DNA of 36,087 bases, taken from the NCBI GenBank assembly GCA_943704495.1, contig CALSCR010001883.1, positions 1 to 36,087 on the forward strand, given 5' to 3'. The notes under the pieces are model-generated. The model was not told the DNA's origin, ran no database searches, and saw nothing but the letters and a program-made list of their open reading frames with translations. Every line of letters starts with the position of its first letter. The first letter of the stretch is position 1. The translations under genes and the position numbers were made by a program. The DNA is from Pigoraptor chileana. Its lineage: Eukaryota; Opisthokonta; Filasterea. Positions 1 to 12,262 of the stretch are shown piece after piece.

Positions 1-54
1 GAACCCGGGTCTCCCGCGTGGCAGGCGAGAATTATACCACTAAACCATCGTTGC
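1..54 (-). tRNA. tRNA-Gly (GCC), 3' part cut by window edge
   Basis: Read on the minus strand, the sequence starting at 54 has a 7-nt acceptor strand (GCAACGA), the TG at positions 8-9 and a D-arm with the AGTGGT block, which is the Pol III A box. A 5-bp anticodon stem follows around a loop with anticodon GCC (20-22 in window coordinates). The start of the T-arm (GGGTTC) runs into position 1. The order matches eukaryotic tRNA-Gly(GCC) closely. The rest of the T-loop, the 3' acceptor strand and any Pol III terminator lie outside the window. No intron is seen after the anticodon. Confidence 0.93.
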
Positions 55-235
55 CTGCATAGGCCGTTGCTGAAACCTGATCATGGTGTTTAGTATATAT
101 ACCCTCGTTGGGTCTAGGAGATTTGCGCTGCACTTCAATCAGGCACTGCCCTTATTATGAAGCATCGTACCTCAGGTCAACAGAAAGTAAACGCATGACC
201 TTTATGAACTCCAGATACTGCGTGACTGTGTTACA

Positions 236-1768
236 ATGGCGTCTGTGGAGCAGCTGAACAGTGCCCGCTGTTATGGTGGATATGTGCGTCAGTACAAGCA
301 CCAGAGCGAAGCGCTCAACTGCCCCATGACCTTTGTTGCCTACATTCCTCCCCAGGCCGAATCTGAAAAGGTTCCCGTTCTTTATTGGCTCTCAGGTGGG
401 CCATCTCGTTTATACGCTTTGTTCGTACGTGTTTCCCCGTTTTCTTTGGAGGATTGTAAATAATGATTTGATCCTTGTGCAGGGCTGACTTGCAACGACC
501 AAAACTTCATCACAAAGGCTGGGGCACAAAGGGCGGCTGCCAAGTGGGGAATCATTATCGTCTGTCCCGACACAAGTCCACGTGAGTTTACTCATCTTTT
601 TAAAATTTAAGTGCTGTATATCAGTGTTGTAGTATTCTTTTAACACTTTGAGCCCGTGACCTTTTATGCTTTTCAGGGGGATGCAAGATTGAGGGCGTTG
701 ACGCCAATTGGGACTTTGGTCACGGTGAGGGGTCAACAGCAACATTGAAAAGGTAGGAATGGTTTTCCCTGTGTGCTTAACCATTAATACACTCGATTTG
801 CAGGGGCTGGTTTCTATGTCGACGCCACCGAGGACAAGTGGAAGGAAAACTTTCGCATGTACACGTACATCACTGAGGAACTTCCTGCGATTGTGAACGC
901 CACTCTCCCTGTTCGTGCGGATCGCCAGTCCATATCCGGTCATAGGTGACATAAGTTTCCCTCTTTGCTATATTCTCTAGTTTGAGCTGGATGCCGAGGT
1001 GTGGCTGTTGCTTATATAGTGTCTTCAACCATTCATTTATACAACCTCAGCATGGGGGGCCACGGTGCTCTCATCTGCGCCATCAAGAACCCCGGCAAGT
1101 ACAAGGTTTGTCGAATTGGAAGTTTGCTGTGAAATTGTTGTTTATCATTTGGATGCGAATGAAGCTGCCTTATTTGGAGAGCTTATTCATCCAGGCGCAC
1201 TTTTCCCTCTTGCAGTCCGTGTCAGCGTTTGCCCCCATCTGCAATCCCATCAACTGCCCGTGGGGTGTCAAGGCCTTTTCTGGCTATCTTGGGACGGACA
1301 ACAAGGATGCTTGGAAGGTAGGCACGAGCAGATGGCAAAGCAATCGGTGGCGAGTGACGTTTTGTTTTATTTTCTTGTGCTCTCTAACATGCTCCTCTCT
1401 GTATGCAGGCGTATGATGCCACGGAGCTCGCCGCAGCATACAAGGGACCCCACCTTGATATTCTCATCGACCAGGTTGGTTGTTGTTGGTGCTGTTGTTT
1501 TTTGGCTGTTCAGCTGAAATCCGTGTCGAGTCTGTGCAGTTTCATTAACTCATCATGACATGACCTTTGCTTATTTCGTCGCTAGGGAACCGAGGACAAC
1601 TTCTACAAACAGGGGCAGCTTCTTCCACAGGCATTCGTCAGGGCGTGCGTCGACAGCACCATTCCCGTCGCCCTTAGAATGCAGGAAGGCTATGACCACA
1701 GCTACTACTTTATCGCGACATTCATCGATTCGCACATTGAGCATCACGCAAAGTATTTGCTCGATTGA
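236..1768 (+). CDS. S-formylglutathione hydrolase (esterase D family)
   Basis: The enzyme hydrolyses S-formylglutathione to formate and glutathione, the second step of glutathione-dependent formaldehyde detoxification in the cytosol. Eight exons were assigned: 236-395, 483-581, 677-724, 804-945, 1051-1105, 1216-1317, 1409-1474 and 1586-1768. The joined frame is 284 aa, the usual length for the family. The nucleophile elbow GHSMGG is split by an intron at the catalytic Ser150. The catalytic Asp is in DQGTEDNF (about 228) and the His in GYDHSYYF (262). [11 protein letters not shown], which contributes to the oxyanion hole, and [10 protein letters not shown] are also family signatures. The start at 236 is the first ATG and gives the expected N-terminus. 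The gene converges on the next one with only 111 bp between stop codons. A TATATATA run at 94-101 could be its TATA element, but this is weak. The family assignment is very secure. Confidence 0.95.
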
Positions 1769-1879
1769 GATAATGTTCAACCTGTAACATCTAAGCTTAA
1801 TAATGCTGCGATGGATGCGCCGGAGGAGAAGAATTATTCCCCAGTAAAACGATTGGGCATTGCCCACCACCAAGCCATA

Positions 1880-4800
1880 TCAAACGCGCCATTCTGTGCC
1901 CCACGCACGCAAATCAGCAACCGTCTTATTCAGCGCCTCCTTCCACACTCGCTTGTCGTCGGCCGTGTCCGCAACAAGCAGCCAGCCAGCGTCGTCTGCC
2001 ATGGATACTTTAAGCGTGTGCGCGCGCACACTCTCCGTTTGCGGTGCCCGAGCAACGCGCGTTCCCTCTGCACACAGAGCAAGATCTATTGCACCAAGCG
2101 ACGGCTTGCCACTAGCTGCGTCCTCGGGATACTGCCAGTAGCTGAGGACGCCATTACCGAGAACACAATAGCGTCGCTTCCACGTCGTCTCATCAGGCTG
2201 TCGACGGAGTGTGAGAAACCCAGCGCTGGTGGCATCGCCGTCCTTCGCAGTGGGTGTTGGTCGAGATCCTGCATACCACTGAATGTGCATCGTCACGTTT
2301 GCTGTCGCTGACGCTGCCGAAAGCATGGAGAGCGGCTCGCGCACGACGAGTGGGAGCGTCATTCTGCTCGCGAAGTCGGCATTGTCAGACGCAAGTGATC
2401 CGCCGGCCATGTTGCGCTTCACTGTCCCCAGTGTAATGGTTGCCGAAGCCGCAATCACAAACGGCGGATCTGCGGCGGGCGTGTCGCGCGGGTGGACAAT
2501 GCCCATGAGAAGTCGCTTGGCCGAGGGACGGGCGACAGAGGGATCCTTGCGCCTCTTGTAGTACACATCGACCATCGCCTCAAACGAGTGCGGCACACCG
2601 GCGCTGTAATAGTGTGTTTAAAAGTACAGTCGGTGCATATTAATATAAACGGAGGGACGAGCTCTGAGGAGGGTCAGGATTCGTTCACGGGGACTCATTC
2701 ACGAGAATAACTGTCGCGGTACCCACAAAGAAACTTGCTCGTCGAAGATGATTTCCTTATCCGCGCCGTGAATCTCTGTGATATTACTGGTGAACACCTG
2801 CGTGCCGCATCGCGCAACGAAGAAGTAGCTGTGCAAATAGCGCTCTGCAGCAGTTGGAGACGGACAATAAGACGATTTTAGCAATTCAAAATGAAGTAGG
2901 CTGTCGATGAAGAAAGGAGAAGACACATACGCACCTGGCCCCTTGGAATCACGGGGACGGTCCTTGCACAGCTGCAGCTTGACGCCTGTATATATTTCAG
3001 TCGGTGGCGCTCTTAGTTGCAAGTTCCATGACGCACTCAACCATTCCAGAGTGCACTATTCTCCACGTGCCCTTCAATACATATTTTTGTCAATATGCTC
3101 GCAGAGAAACGACTAACAATGCACACCACATACCACTCAAAAGGATTTCCGCCGTTGAAGGAAGATATGGGCTCTTGACTGAGGCCCCAGGCCTGCATGA
3201 AACAGCAACATTATATTAGCACAAGCATTGAGCGACCACTTTGAATGTGACTATTGATCGCAATGCCCAATGCATTGTTCCTTCGGCTTACCTATTGCTA
3301 CGCGGATCTAGGACCACTTCGCCGTTCTCGCCAAGTGTAAGGTTACTCAGCTCGGCCATGATGTTAGCGTGGTTTGGAGACATCGACCGCCTTCCAGTTC
3401 GGGCGCCACTGCCCCCTCCAATGAGGCTGCCGTTTGGTGTCAGCGGTGACATTTTTGCAAGAGGAGTGCGCCGTAGAGTAGCGTATGAGGGGGGTGTACC
3501 TTGTGGGAACGCTGCAGTGCTGTGGGCAACGGCAAGAGAAAACGGAGAGTTTGTCGTCGCATGCTGACCACGCAAGTCCCCCGTTGCAAATACGGCACTC
3601 GTGCTAATTCCTGCGATTTCCAGGAGCGCTGGGGGCAGAGTGGAGCACGCACGGCGCAGCTCTGACCGTGTCTGGAATGTGCGGGCTTCCCGTTCGGCAA
3701 GCTCCTTCTCGGCGCTCTCGAGTATGGGCGAGCGGGACTGGCGCAGTGCACGGACAAGGTTTCGAGTTCCGTCACGCATGGCCTCTTCGTAGCGCAGGCC
3801 ATCGTAGAGACCCTTGGCGCGCTTGACCTGCAGAAGCATGGTGCGGACATTGCGTAAGAATATTGGATGGTTGCACAAACTGATTGTCAAAAGTTGCACT
3901 ACGTGCCTGCTCTTCGACGGCCTCAAACGTCTCCTCTGCGTCTTCGCCGTCGCTGTTCGCCGGTTTTCGAGCAAGACGCGCAGCATGATGCGGTCTGTGG
4001 GACTTGCGCAGTGAATGGGGTTGGGCATTGAAATCTTCTGTCGCCCTTGCATCGCCGTCGCCACCTTTGGATGTACTGGTGATGGCGATCGGGAATGAGA
4101 TGGAATGAGGGATCGTCTCAGCCTTAGCCGTGGCGTGCGCTACGACACTGCCATTGTCAGGATGAACACTCTCTGGAAATTCCTCTGGCATCGTACCGAC
4201 TTGATGCGAAATGGAAGGCTCAACACGAGCATCCGTGCTGGGAATGCCAAATGGCGCCGCACCCGACGGCTGTGTGCAAGCACCGCCCCACAGATCGTGC
4301 ATCTTTTCCGTGTTGCCCTCGTTATTGTGCTTGTCCACGCTCGCAATCACGGCTGCAAGCATTTCAACCGCCGTTTCAGCTTCCCGCAATTCTTCCGGCA
4401 ATCCCTCCATTGTAGATGCACTCGCAACGACCTCTGAAGCGCTAGCGTACCGAGAGCCTCCCATTGGAATTTCAGGATCAGAAAACGGTGTTGAATGTAA
4501 TGTAGAAGGAGCCGTCGACGCGGAAACGGTATTGTCAGTCTCGCTTAGTGAAGTAATCACTGCGGTGGTTACAATGTCCGCCGAGTCTGCCGCAGCACCA
4601 GGAGAGGGCGCACTCCCGAGTGCTGCTGCTGTCAGCTGGACGTTTGGGTCGTCCACGCCATCGATGCGCATCTGCGATAACTTCCGCAGGCGTGCCTCCC
4701 TACGCTGTGCATACAACTGTGATTGTGACAGAAGGTTGCTTAGTAATCCGTGCAATGAACTAGGCCAGAAACAAACATTTTTGAATTATAAATGCATGTA

Positions 4801-5394
4801 CTATACCTTTTCCTCCTCCTCCTCTTGCAAACGGCGAAGCTCCCGCTGTCGCCGCTGCTCCTCGCGAACAATGCGAAGCTGGTCTTCCTTGGCACGGCGA
4901 GCATCCTCAGCCTCGCGGATGCGACGCTCAAGGCGTGTTAGCTCCATGACGGGTGCTGTCGCAACTCCGCCGTCCATGGCACCCTCACTGCTTGCCTGAA
5001 TTCCAAGTTGCACGGGCGTGAGATATTCCGTGCAGACCAAGCAGGCACAGACCTTCAGGCCTTCCCTCTCCCGCACTGTACCCACCACTTAGGCTCCTCT
5101 GTGCCAGTGCACCGAATCCCAGACTGATTTGGTTCGTCTCAGCTCAACGTCAAACGTGCTTAGGGGTCAATATATTGTACCACACTTTTCTGTCGCATAT
5201 TCAACGTCAATGACATCGCCCTTGCTGACCAGCAAAGGCCGTCCAGCGGCAATCCATTGAGTGCAAAGAGGCGTCTGGTGTCTGGAGTGGTGAGTGCATT
5301 GTTGCAGTGCCCGCAGCTGAAAGTGTGAATGAACTCCACAAGAGAGTGTGGACTGGCCAGTAGTGTCACTGCAACTAATCGGATGATTGGCCAT
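1880..5394 (-). CDS. anillin/rhotekin-like protein: coiled coil, anillin-homology region, C-terminal PH domain
   Basis: Probable scaffold of the contractile ring or a Rho effector at the cell cortex. Exons from the 3' end: 1880-2603 (PH domain, with the Trp of KRVWKEAL near its end), 2703-2844, 2935-2985, 3134-3192, 3292 to about 3880, about 3920-4716, 4807-5075, and tentatively 5230-5316 and 5376-5394. Phases agree for the last five exons. The N-terminal part has a charged coiled coil (RLERRIREAEDARRAKEDQ), then a low-complexity Ser/Ala/Thr stretch. Next is an HR1-like helix around YDGLRYEEAMRDGTRNLV, resembling rhotekin and anillin. The beta-rich anillin-homology part contains YFFVARCGTQVFTSNITEI, followed by a PH domain with TWKRRYCVLGNGVLSYW. 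One splice junction near 3840-3930 stays ambiguous. The first two exons are weak; a start at 4977 is the alternative. A short CxCxxC stretch (VCACLVC) precedes the coiled coil. The gene could also be called a fungal Mid1/Bud4-type protein. Confidence 0.75.
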
Positions 5395-5448
5395 GCGAAA
5401 ACATTCAAAAATTTGAATTTTCAGTCGTTGTGCCAAAAATAGACAACA

Positions 5449-5456
5449 TGACGTCA
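5449..5456. promoter_or_regulatory. palindromic TGACGTCA (CRE-like) element
   Basis: A perfect TGACGTCA palindrome, the binding site of CREB/ATF-type bZIP proteins. It lies 55 bp upstream of the tentative start of the anillin-like gene and 121 bp beyond the AP-1 gamma stop codon. The position fits a promoter element, but a single 8-bp match can arise by chance. Confidence 0.35.
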
Positions 5457-5576
5457 CCCAAGCTCTGTTTTGTCAAAAATACACTTTAGTCAATTGAATC
5501 ACTTGACATTAGGAACAAATAAGTCGCACATTTACGCTGTTAATCACTATTTGGTCTGCGAAAAGAGAGTGGGGCC

Positions 5577-8500
5577 TCAGGACATGGAAGGAAACTCAGA
5601 GACCTCGCCCTGCTCGGTGATTTGGCTGCCGTTTGCAACGTAAGCGACTTTGTATCGCATCCGGATGGCGTGCTGCACATCAAATTCAAAACGAGCCAAA
5701 CAAAATTAAAGCTTCGTACATATTTTGTTGTTTTCAAAGAGAGAGAGAAAGGGCGGACGGCATAGAACCAACCTTCTCGGGATTTGCAATCTTGATGATC
5801 TGAGTGACGCTCGATCCAATAAAAAGGTCGGCTCCGGACGGGGGGAGCATCTGCAACTTCATAGTCTGCAATTGTCGAAATTGACGGGGAAATGTTTGAG
5901 CTGTACTCCACGAAATTAAACCACAAAAAAGAGGAAGCAATGCAATATTAACCTTAGGAACGGCTGCCTGGAACACAAAGTTTGACACTGGGACAGGAAG
6001 GCTCGACGTCGCAGTGATATTGATGGTGAGAATCGGGTTGCCGGGCTGATAGTCGTATGCGAACACGACGCGAACACCGCCTTTCTCAAAAGCAATTGTG
6101 CCTGATGGGCCACTTGCGACTGTGAGCGTGGCGTGAAAAGAATGAACGCAGGGAGGAGGCACAGGTTCAACAAAGGCTGGTGACACCAGTGCCCACGTGA
6201 CAGGGCGACACATCACGTCGAGGCAGTGAAATGGACTCACCGGCGCCTCCAGACGAGGGCAAGAACATGTCAAGAAGAGACTGACCGGCAGGCGCGGCGG
6301 CTGTGTGGATATGCAATGGTAAGGGGGGCGCGAGGGGAGGGGAGGGGGATTAGCAGGATTCAGGTGCACTGTAAGCGCACTGTGGACTGCTTATTATTGC
6401 CAAATCAAACTACTCGGCTGACTCAGTACGAGTCGCAAAAAAGCAACGCACCAGGAGCGGTGGCGGCAACAGGAGCACCAAGAATATCGAGCAGATCGCC
6501 CGCACGCTGAGCTGGTTGATACGATGACGCAGGCGCGGGTGCGGATCCTCCCAGCAGATCCAAAATGTTGTTCTGCATTACGAAGAGACACACGTAAAGT
6601 ATAGCGTACTCAATCAGGCGCCCATTCATAAGGATGCATGCAAACACAGCTCCGGCGCCTGGTTCTTCTAAATGCTCGACACCACGGTGGCATGATGTGT
6701 ATCTACACTCAGGACTTTACATAGGGTGTTGGCGGAGAGTGTGAAGAAACCCACCGACGACGGCGCGGCGTGGCTTTGCACAGGTGCGGATGCTGTTCGG
6801 AAAGGTCGGAAAAACAAAGCAAGCAAGCGCAAGAAACCCGTAAATCCAATGCGATGGGCAGGCGCATCATTGACGCTCACAGAAAGGACTGTCGTATGTC
6901 ATTCGGGAAACGGTTTCTCCTAACTAACTCGCATACCAACGACACAAGCAAATACCCATACACACCTTGCACCGGCGCCGCATCCGGAACCGGGGACGTG
7001 GCCGCCACGTCCTCATCCTCTCCAGAGTACTGCGACTGCGCCTTCTCAATCGGGGGCATCCGCTCCAAAAGCGCGCGGCGAATGGTGTCATTGCCGAAAA
7101 GGCTGCTGTACTCGACAGCACGCTGCTGCAGCTCAACGTCCACATCCACGCCATATCGCCCAAGCACCTGGCGAATGCGGCTGCAAAATCAATCCAAACC
7201 AGGTTCAACACAAGGCATGTCAGTTCCGCAGTTTGCATTCAATCACGTCATACTTGTCTATCACACACAAACGCGCACGTGCATGTAGTCCCGTTGAAAC
7301 CCACTCGTTGCCGCCGTTGAAGCGCGTGCTGAGTTTGGCCAATGCATTGATGGCATACTCGCGAGTCGGGAGGGACGAGTGAGGGCTGGAGAGCACTGAC
7401 TCAATTAGCGAGATGACCTCGCCCTCGGAGACCTGCGACAGTCGTCCATTAGTATAATTTGGAGAGAGCAAAAATGCAATTCACAGACCAGCGAGACACA
7501 CCAATTGCATCTCTTAAATAATGATTAGCGGAACCCAACCCCCACCGTTATCGGTTCTTCCTCTTCCACTGCCCCTGCGAGAAGCAGGTCGCCATACTCG
7601 CCAATGCAGTACAGACCCACTTGAACAAGTGGTTGCTGCAATGAGACCAGCAAATTTGCAAAGGCATATTATGAGATACCAATACGATTAGAACAGAAAG
7701 TCAATCAGCTGCGATGGTTCTGGCGGCATGCCCTAGGATGTCTGATTTCGGTCAGTGTCGTAGGCGCCGCCCATGATCTCCACACGCACACACACACCTA
7801 CACGCACACATAATATACAAAGGGTCCTCAAGTGCTTATGCTGGTGGAGGCAGAAGAGAGAGATGTAGGATTCAAGGGAAGTGCCCAGAGGCAATCCCAT
7901 GGACTCGACAATCGACGAGAGAGAGGGATAGGTGGCATTCGAGCCCTTATTGGACGGCATCCAGACAAGTGGGGGAGAAGCACGACGCAGCACTCCAAAA
8001 TTCCACCTAATCGACCCAATGGCCTATTGACCCAACAGCCTAACCAACAACAGACCTGAATGATATCCTCCTGCACGGCAAGGTAAAGCTTCTGGACAGT
8101 GTACGCGTGCAGCTCGGGAGTGTTCTGAATGAGGGAGATCAGGCTCGACACAACGTCGTCGCGCACATAGTTACCCGCATTGATGAGCACCTTGAGCACA
8201 GTGTCAATGTGCCACCGCTTGTTGGGCGAGAATCTGCAAATACACAATGCGCCACAACCAATCAGAACCACTTGTCATGAAACGGTCAGGGCAGATATAT
8301 AGCGGCAACACAGCATGGCTGTACAAGTGCGAGAGGGCGGAGAGTCTGGCACATACCGCTCGGCCACACGGAAAATATTCGTCGTCATGTACTGCTTGAA
8401 CTCTACGTCCGCCACCTCGATGAAATTGAGGAGCTCGCGCATGAGAGCCCGGATGTTGCTGCTGTTGACGAGTGCAAACAGCAGCTCAAGTGCGCGCTTG

Positions 8501-10372
8501 CGGATGGAGATGTCGGCGTCCTTCAGGCAGTCCACCACAGTGTTACGGTGGCGCTGAACAGCGTTCGAGTCCTCCGTGACAGTGTGCAGCAGGGTGCTGA
8601 GGGCAACATATCTGCGTGCAAGCATTTCGATTGCGAACAAGCGAAAAGTAGACACGATCAGTGATCCACTTCTTGACACCTCCCCAAAACTCGAGGAACA
8701 TACATTCAACACAACCAGCCGCATCCACGTCAGACCAACCGAATGTTCTTGTCTTGGTTAACTAGGAAGCGGCCAAGGATGTTGACGGCAAGCACGCGCA
8801 GTCCTGACTCCGACTTGATGTGCATGATCGTCTGCACCGTCTCGTAAAGAATGGCATTGCCAACATTCTTGGACGTTTCCGTGTTCGTCGCAACCTATAA
8901 CAGGTATAGACAACCGATGTCATGCTCATGACCAAGGGATCGACAGCAAACATAGTAAAGGGATGCGCCACCCACACCCATACTCATACCCCTTACTGTA
9001 TACATTCAACTTCACGCGAGTCCGCATTGTGCAAATGCGCATTGTGCAAATGTATGTGCCACAGGTATATGCATTTCATCGAACATGAGCGCAAATCTGC
9101 ATACCTGAGCAAGAATATCATTCATTGCATCGCTCGACTCGGGGTCGCTGTGGCCAAGAATGCGCATCAGACGCAGAATCTTGACCTGAAGGAAGGGATC
9201 AGTGATACCCGCGACATCATGTTCGGGGGCAAACCCACTCATCACGAGATTCTTCAAAATCCGCACAAGATTGGGCACGTTCTGTGGAATGAAAATTTGA
9301 TATGATTGAGAGGGTGGGTGAGGTGGGCGGGTGAGAGAGACGAAGAACATGCCGCTTGCAACGGCAACGGAGTCTTCTGCTCGAATGACGAGAAAATCGG
9401 GCGGATAACGGACGCACCTTGCGAAAGTAGTCGAGTGCTTCGTGATTGTGCTTGCACATCTCAATCAGCAACGACACACCCGTCAGCAGAACAGCGTGGT
9501 TGCGCTCTCCGAGAAGCTGTCGCGTCGCATTCGCAAACGTCTCGAGCAGCTCGGGATCCTTCTTGAGAATGCGAAGTGCGCACAGTTGTGCCTGCGCACA
9601 CGACATGGCACAGAGCACGGGCCACGGGTGTTAGTGTTGGTCAAGCAACGTGTCAATGTGCAAATAAACAACCATCTCGAAGAACTACAATAATAATGTC
9701 ATCAAAAGGTCATTAACTTGGCCGGCGATGTCACAAAACAAAGGGATGCAGAGTGCAAGAAGGGCGCATACCTTCTTGCGGATGTAAGGATTAGAGCTGC
9801 GCAGAAGCTTCTCGACCTCCGATGCCAGGTCGCGTGCCATCTCAGACGACGCGATGCTGCCCAGGGTGCACAGAGCAAGGCCGACAATGTACTGGTTCTG
9901 GGAGCCCATGTCACTGTGAAGGCAAATATTTTGCATTACGGAAAATCAACGGTCAGCAAGACTCATAAATAAACATATACAGCACGGCAGCACAACCACA
10001 ACAACAACATGCAACATATGCGAGTGGCAAATAAGGTGAGGCTTACTTCTTCAGCGAGTTGGTGACAAGTACGTGCACATCTGCGCGTTCATCGAGCAGC
10101 ATGGAAACGCCGAGGTACCCGATGCGTTTGTCAATGAAACGGCTGGACGCCACAAGCTTAAGGCACTCGAGCTGTCCAAAGTGTGCGGGGTATCCCAGCA
10201 TGTGAATGTAGAGCAGTTTTGCAACATTGCGGCAACGAGAGTCGTTCTCTTCTTCCTTGAAGGCGGTGCGGATGTGCGCACATTCGCGCGCAACAACCGC
10301 GCGCTCGTCGGCAGCAGTCCGCGTGGCGCGAATCTGGCGAATCAGCTCGCGGAGCTTCACGTCGGCAACCAT
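5577..10372 (-). CDS. AP-1 complex subunit gamma (gamma-adaptin)
   Basis: Large subunit of the clathrin adaptor AP-1, which sorts cargo between the trans-Golgi network and endosomes. Sixteen exons join in phase to 804 aa: 10372-10047, 9913-9772, 9591-9418, 9281-9105, 8894-8740, 8611-8357, 8233-8056, 7635-7546, 7432-7305, 7180-6966, 6792-6755, 6572-6452, 6300-6241, 6119-5953, 5865-5773 and 5672-5577. The N-terminal trunk has the family blocks [28 protein letters not shown] and [13 protein letters not shown]. The mid-trunk has [13 protein letters not shown] and [14 protein letters not shown]. The hinge is Ala/Pro-rich with acidic-leucine motifs (DLLGG, DLLDIL, LLDMFL) that fit clathrin-box-like sites. 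The C-terminal gamma-ear (GAE) domain has [10 protein letters not shown], then a Pro-Ser-Gly loop and a TQIIKIANP strand. The start at 10372 aligns with the family N-terminus. This is the gamma subunit and not alpha, beta, delta or epsilon, because of the GAE ear and the trunk identity. Confidence 0.97.
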
Positions 10373-11045
10373 CCTTGTGTTATTGTGAAGCGGGCGCTCT
10401 TACCAATTTCTTTCGTGCAAAACCTGAAAAATCAAAGAAAGTGGTACCCATCAACAACAAACCGACTTACTAACGCAAGGCACAACTAAGAAGGCACAAG
10501 AACACCACAATTTGAAGCTGCGACAGTCCAACACACCTCCAATTCACGTTATTACAGGCGTGGCGAGGATTGCACTCAAGTGCTGCGGTCCCATTTTCAA
10601 ACCAACGGAAACATATGTTGCCGACAATTGTCTCGTTCAGCACTGCTGTGGTGTGGTGTGTGTGTGGGTATCCAGTGGGCGAACTCCCACCGGACCGTTG
10701 AATTGACTATCGATTCGTTTTGCGGTAATTTCACATCCGAAAATTCAATTTAGGACCCGACACACAAACTTTTGAAAAATTCAGTCTCCCACCCCCGCTG
10801 TATCACGTGAGATCATGTGATGAGGATGGGGGTTTTTTTTGTTCGGAAACTGTACATTCGGCACCAGCCGGGTTAAAGAACCCCAGTGCTGCACCTTTTT
10901 GGTTTGTTTTTGCCCACGCAACGCAAGGCACGCAGCAGAACCACTCGCGGCGGTCCTTTGACACGCAACAGCACACGCAACAAGCAATACGCAAAGCCAG
11001 ACAACGCAACGCCTTGGTGTCGGCCGACTGACAATTGCGGGACGA
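10373..11045. other. intergenic region between PNO1 (3' end) and AP-1 gamma (5' end)
   Basis: About 670 bp with no reading frame or RNA that I recognise. It should hold the 3' UTR of PNO1 and the promoter and 5' UTR of the AP-1 gamma gene, both read on the minus strand. The only clear site is the TCACGTGA palindrome at 10803-10810, followed by the imperfect palindrome ATCATGTGAT. There is a T8 run near 10834 and a GT-rich patch near 10655. Confidence 0.6.
10803..10810. promoter_or_regulatory. TCACGTGA E-box palindrome upstream of AP-1 gamma
   Basis: A perfect TCACGTGA, the extended E-box/CLEAR-like site of bHLH-zip factors. It is followed one base later by the half-matching ATCATGTGAT. It lies about 430 bp upstream of the AP-1 gamma start codon. 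The same palindrome recurs at 12447-12454 near PNO1, so a shared factor is possible but unproven. Confidence 0.4.
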
Positions 11046-12262
11046 TCAGAAGCGCTCTGTCATGCGGCTTGCGACAGACCGAAGTTGGCCGTACACCTTT
11101 CCGGGCGGGCTTCCTGTGAAGAGGAGGGGTGGATTGCATATCCAGTCAGTATGGTGTCGATGAATGTAACTTTTGATGTCGTTTTTGTCCATAAGTCGTG
11201 TGCTTTTGTGCGGGTGCATTTTGTGTGTGTGGATGTGCGTTTGAATGCGTTGGCATTGAATGATGCAGGTACCAAACCCCACCAAGAATCAGGCTGACGA
11301 GTGCATCCCGCGCAATCTTGATGTTCTGAAACGATCCCAAAATGTGAATTTTCGTGTCCGCAAGAACGATTCGGGTCTTTGTCACATTTTCAATTGTGAA
11401 TTTTGTTTTTCCACCCTTGCCGGCAACGCGACCAATGGCGCGCGATAAGTGGTCGCCATGGAGTGGCTTGACGTCAGTTATCTCAAAACTGTCGACATAC
11501 AGATCGTCCAACCGCAAAAGGGCCATGGCATCCTGCGCGCGCGGAAAAGCTCGAGTTGAGGACGGCGAAGGCAAAGCGGTAATGACTATAAACGCACACA
11601 AATGATGTGAGTTCCTGCTATGCATCCAGATGAGTCACACACCTCCACGTCAAACCCCATCATGTACGCCTTGACAAAATCAAATGCTTTTTGCAGAGCG
11701 CCGCTCTCCTCTGTGTGCGGTGATGTCTGCAGAGAAAGAAAATCGACAGTTTGAAGTATCAATAAAAAAGTATTCCTTCGGGCCACGCATGCAAATATCA
11801 TAATGTCCCGAATCACCGTGTGCCACCACTCACACACTCACCCGCAGTTCGACCTGCCGTGTCTTCAGGTTCATGCGCACCTGAAGTTTCATGTGCTGGA
11901 CAATGGGTGTATAAATCTTCACCCAATCAGCCTTGAGTGGTGTGTAACGGTGAGGTGGAACAGGCACCTTGCGCTCCTCCGTTCGGCCGCCCTACAAGGC
12001 GGATTTGACAAACACAATGAGAGCATCAGTTGCATATCAAGTGGGCAGACCTACATCACCATCAGGTTGATATGAGCGCAACACACACCAGCACTTCCTG
12101 CGCAGTGAGAGGAGCAAATTGCGGCTTGTCAACAGGTCCTCCGTCCGCTTCCATTGCAGCCAGCCCCTGTGCGTGCAGTTGTCGCTGAGCACGAAGCACC
12201 TCGGCGGCCGCCTCAAGCTCGTCGGTCTCCACCATCACGCCATCCTCATCCATTCCCTCCAT
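11046..12262 (-). CDS. PNO1: PNO1/Dim2-type KH-domain ribosome assembly factor
   Basis: An essential nucleolar factor that binds pre-18S rRNA near its 3' end, partners with the NOB1 nuclease and the dimethylase, and is needed for 40S maturation. Five exons join in phase to 241 aa: 12262-12089, 11991-11842, 11726-11643, 11532-11283 and 11113-11046. Family signatures are [55 protein letters not shown] and the highly conserved KH core [20 protein letters not shown] with the GKGG loop. These are followed by [14 protein letters not shown] and the C-terminal end [17 protein letters not shown]. The acidic N-terminal region ([20 protein letters not shown]) is also typical. An in-frame ATG at 12313 would add 17 residues; 12262 is preferred because the acidic N-terminus starts there. 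It is divergent from the chitinase-like gene, 541 bp apart. Confidence 0.96.
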
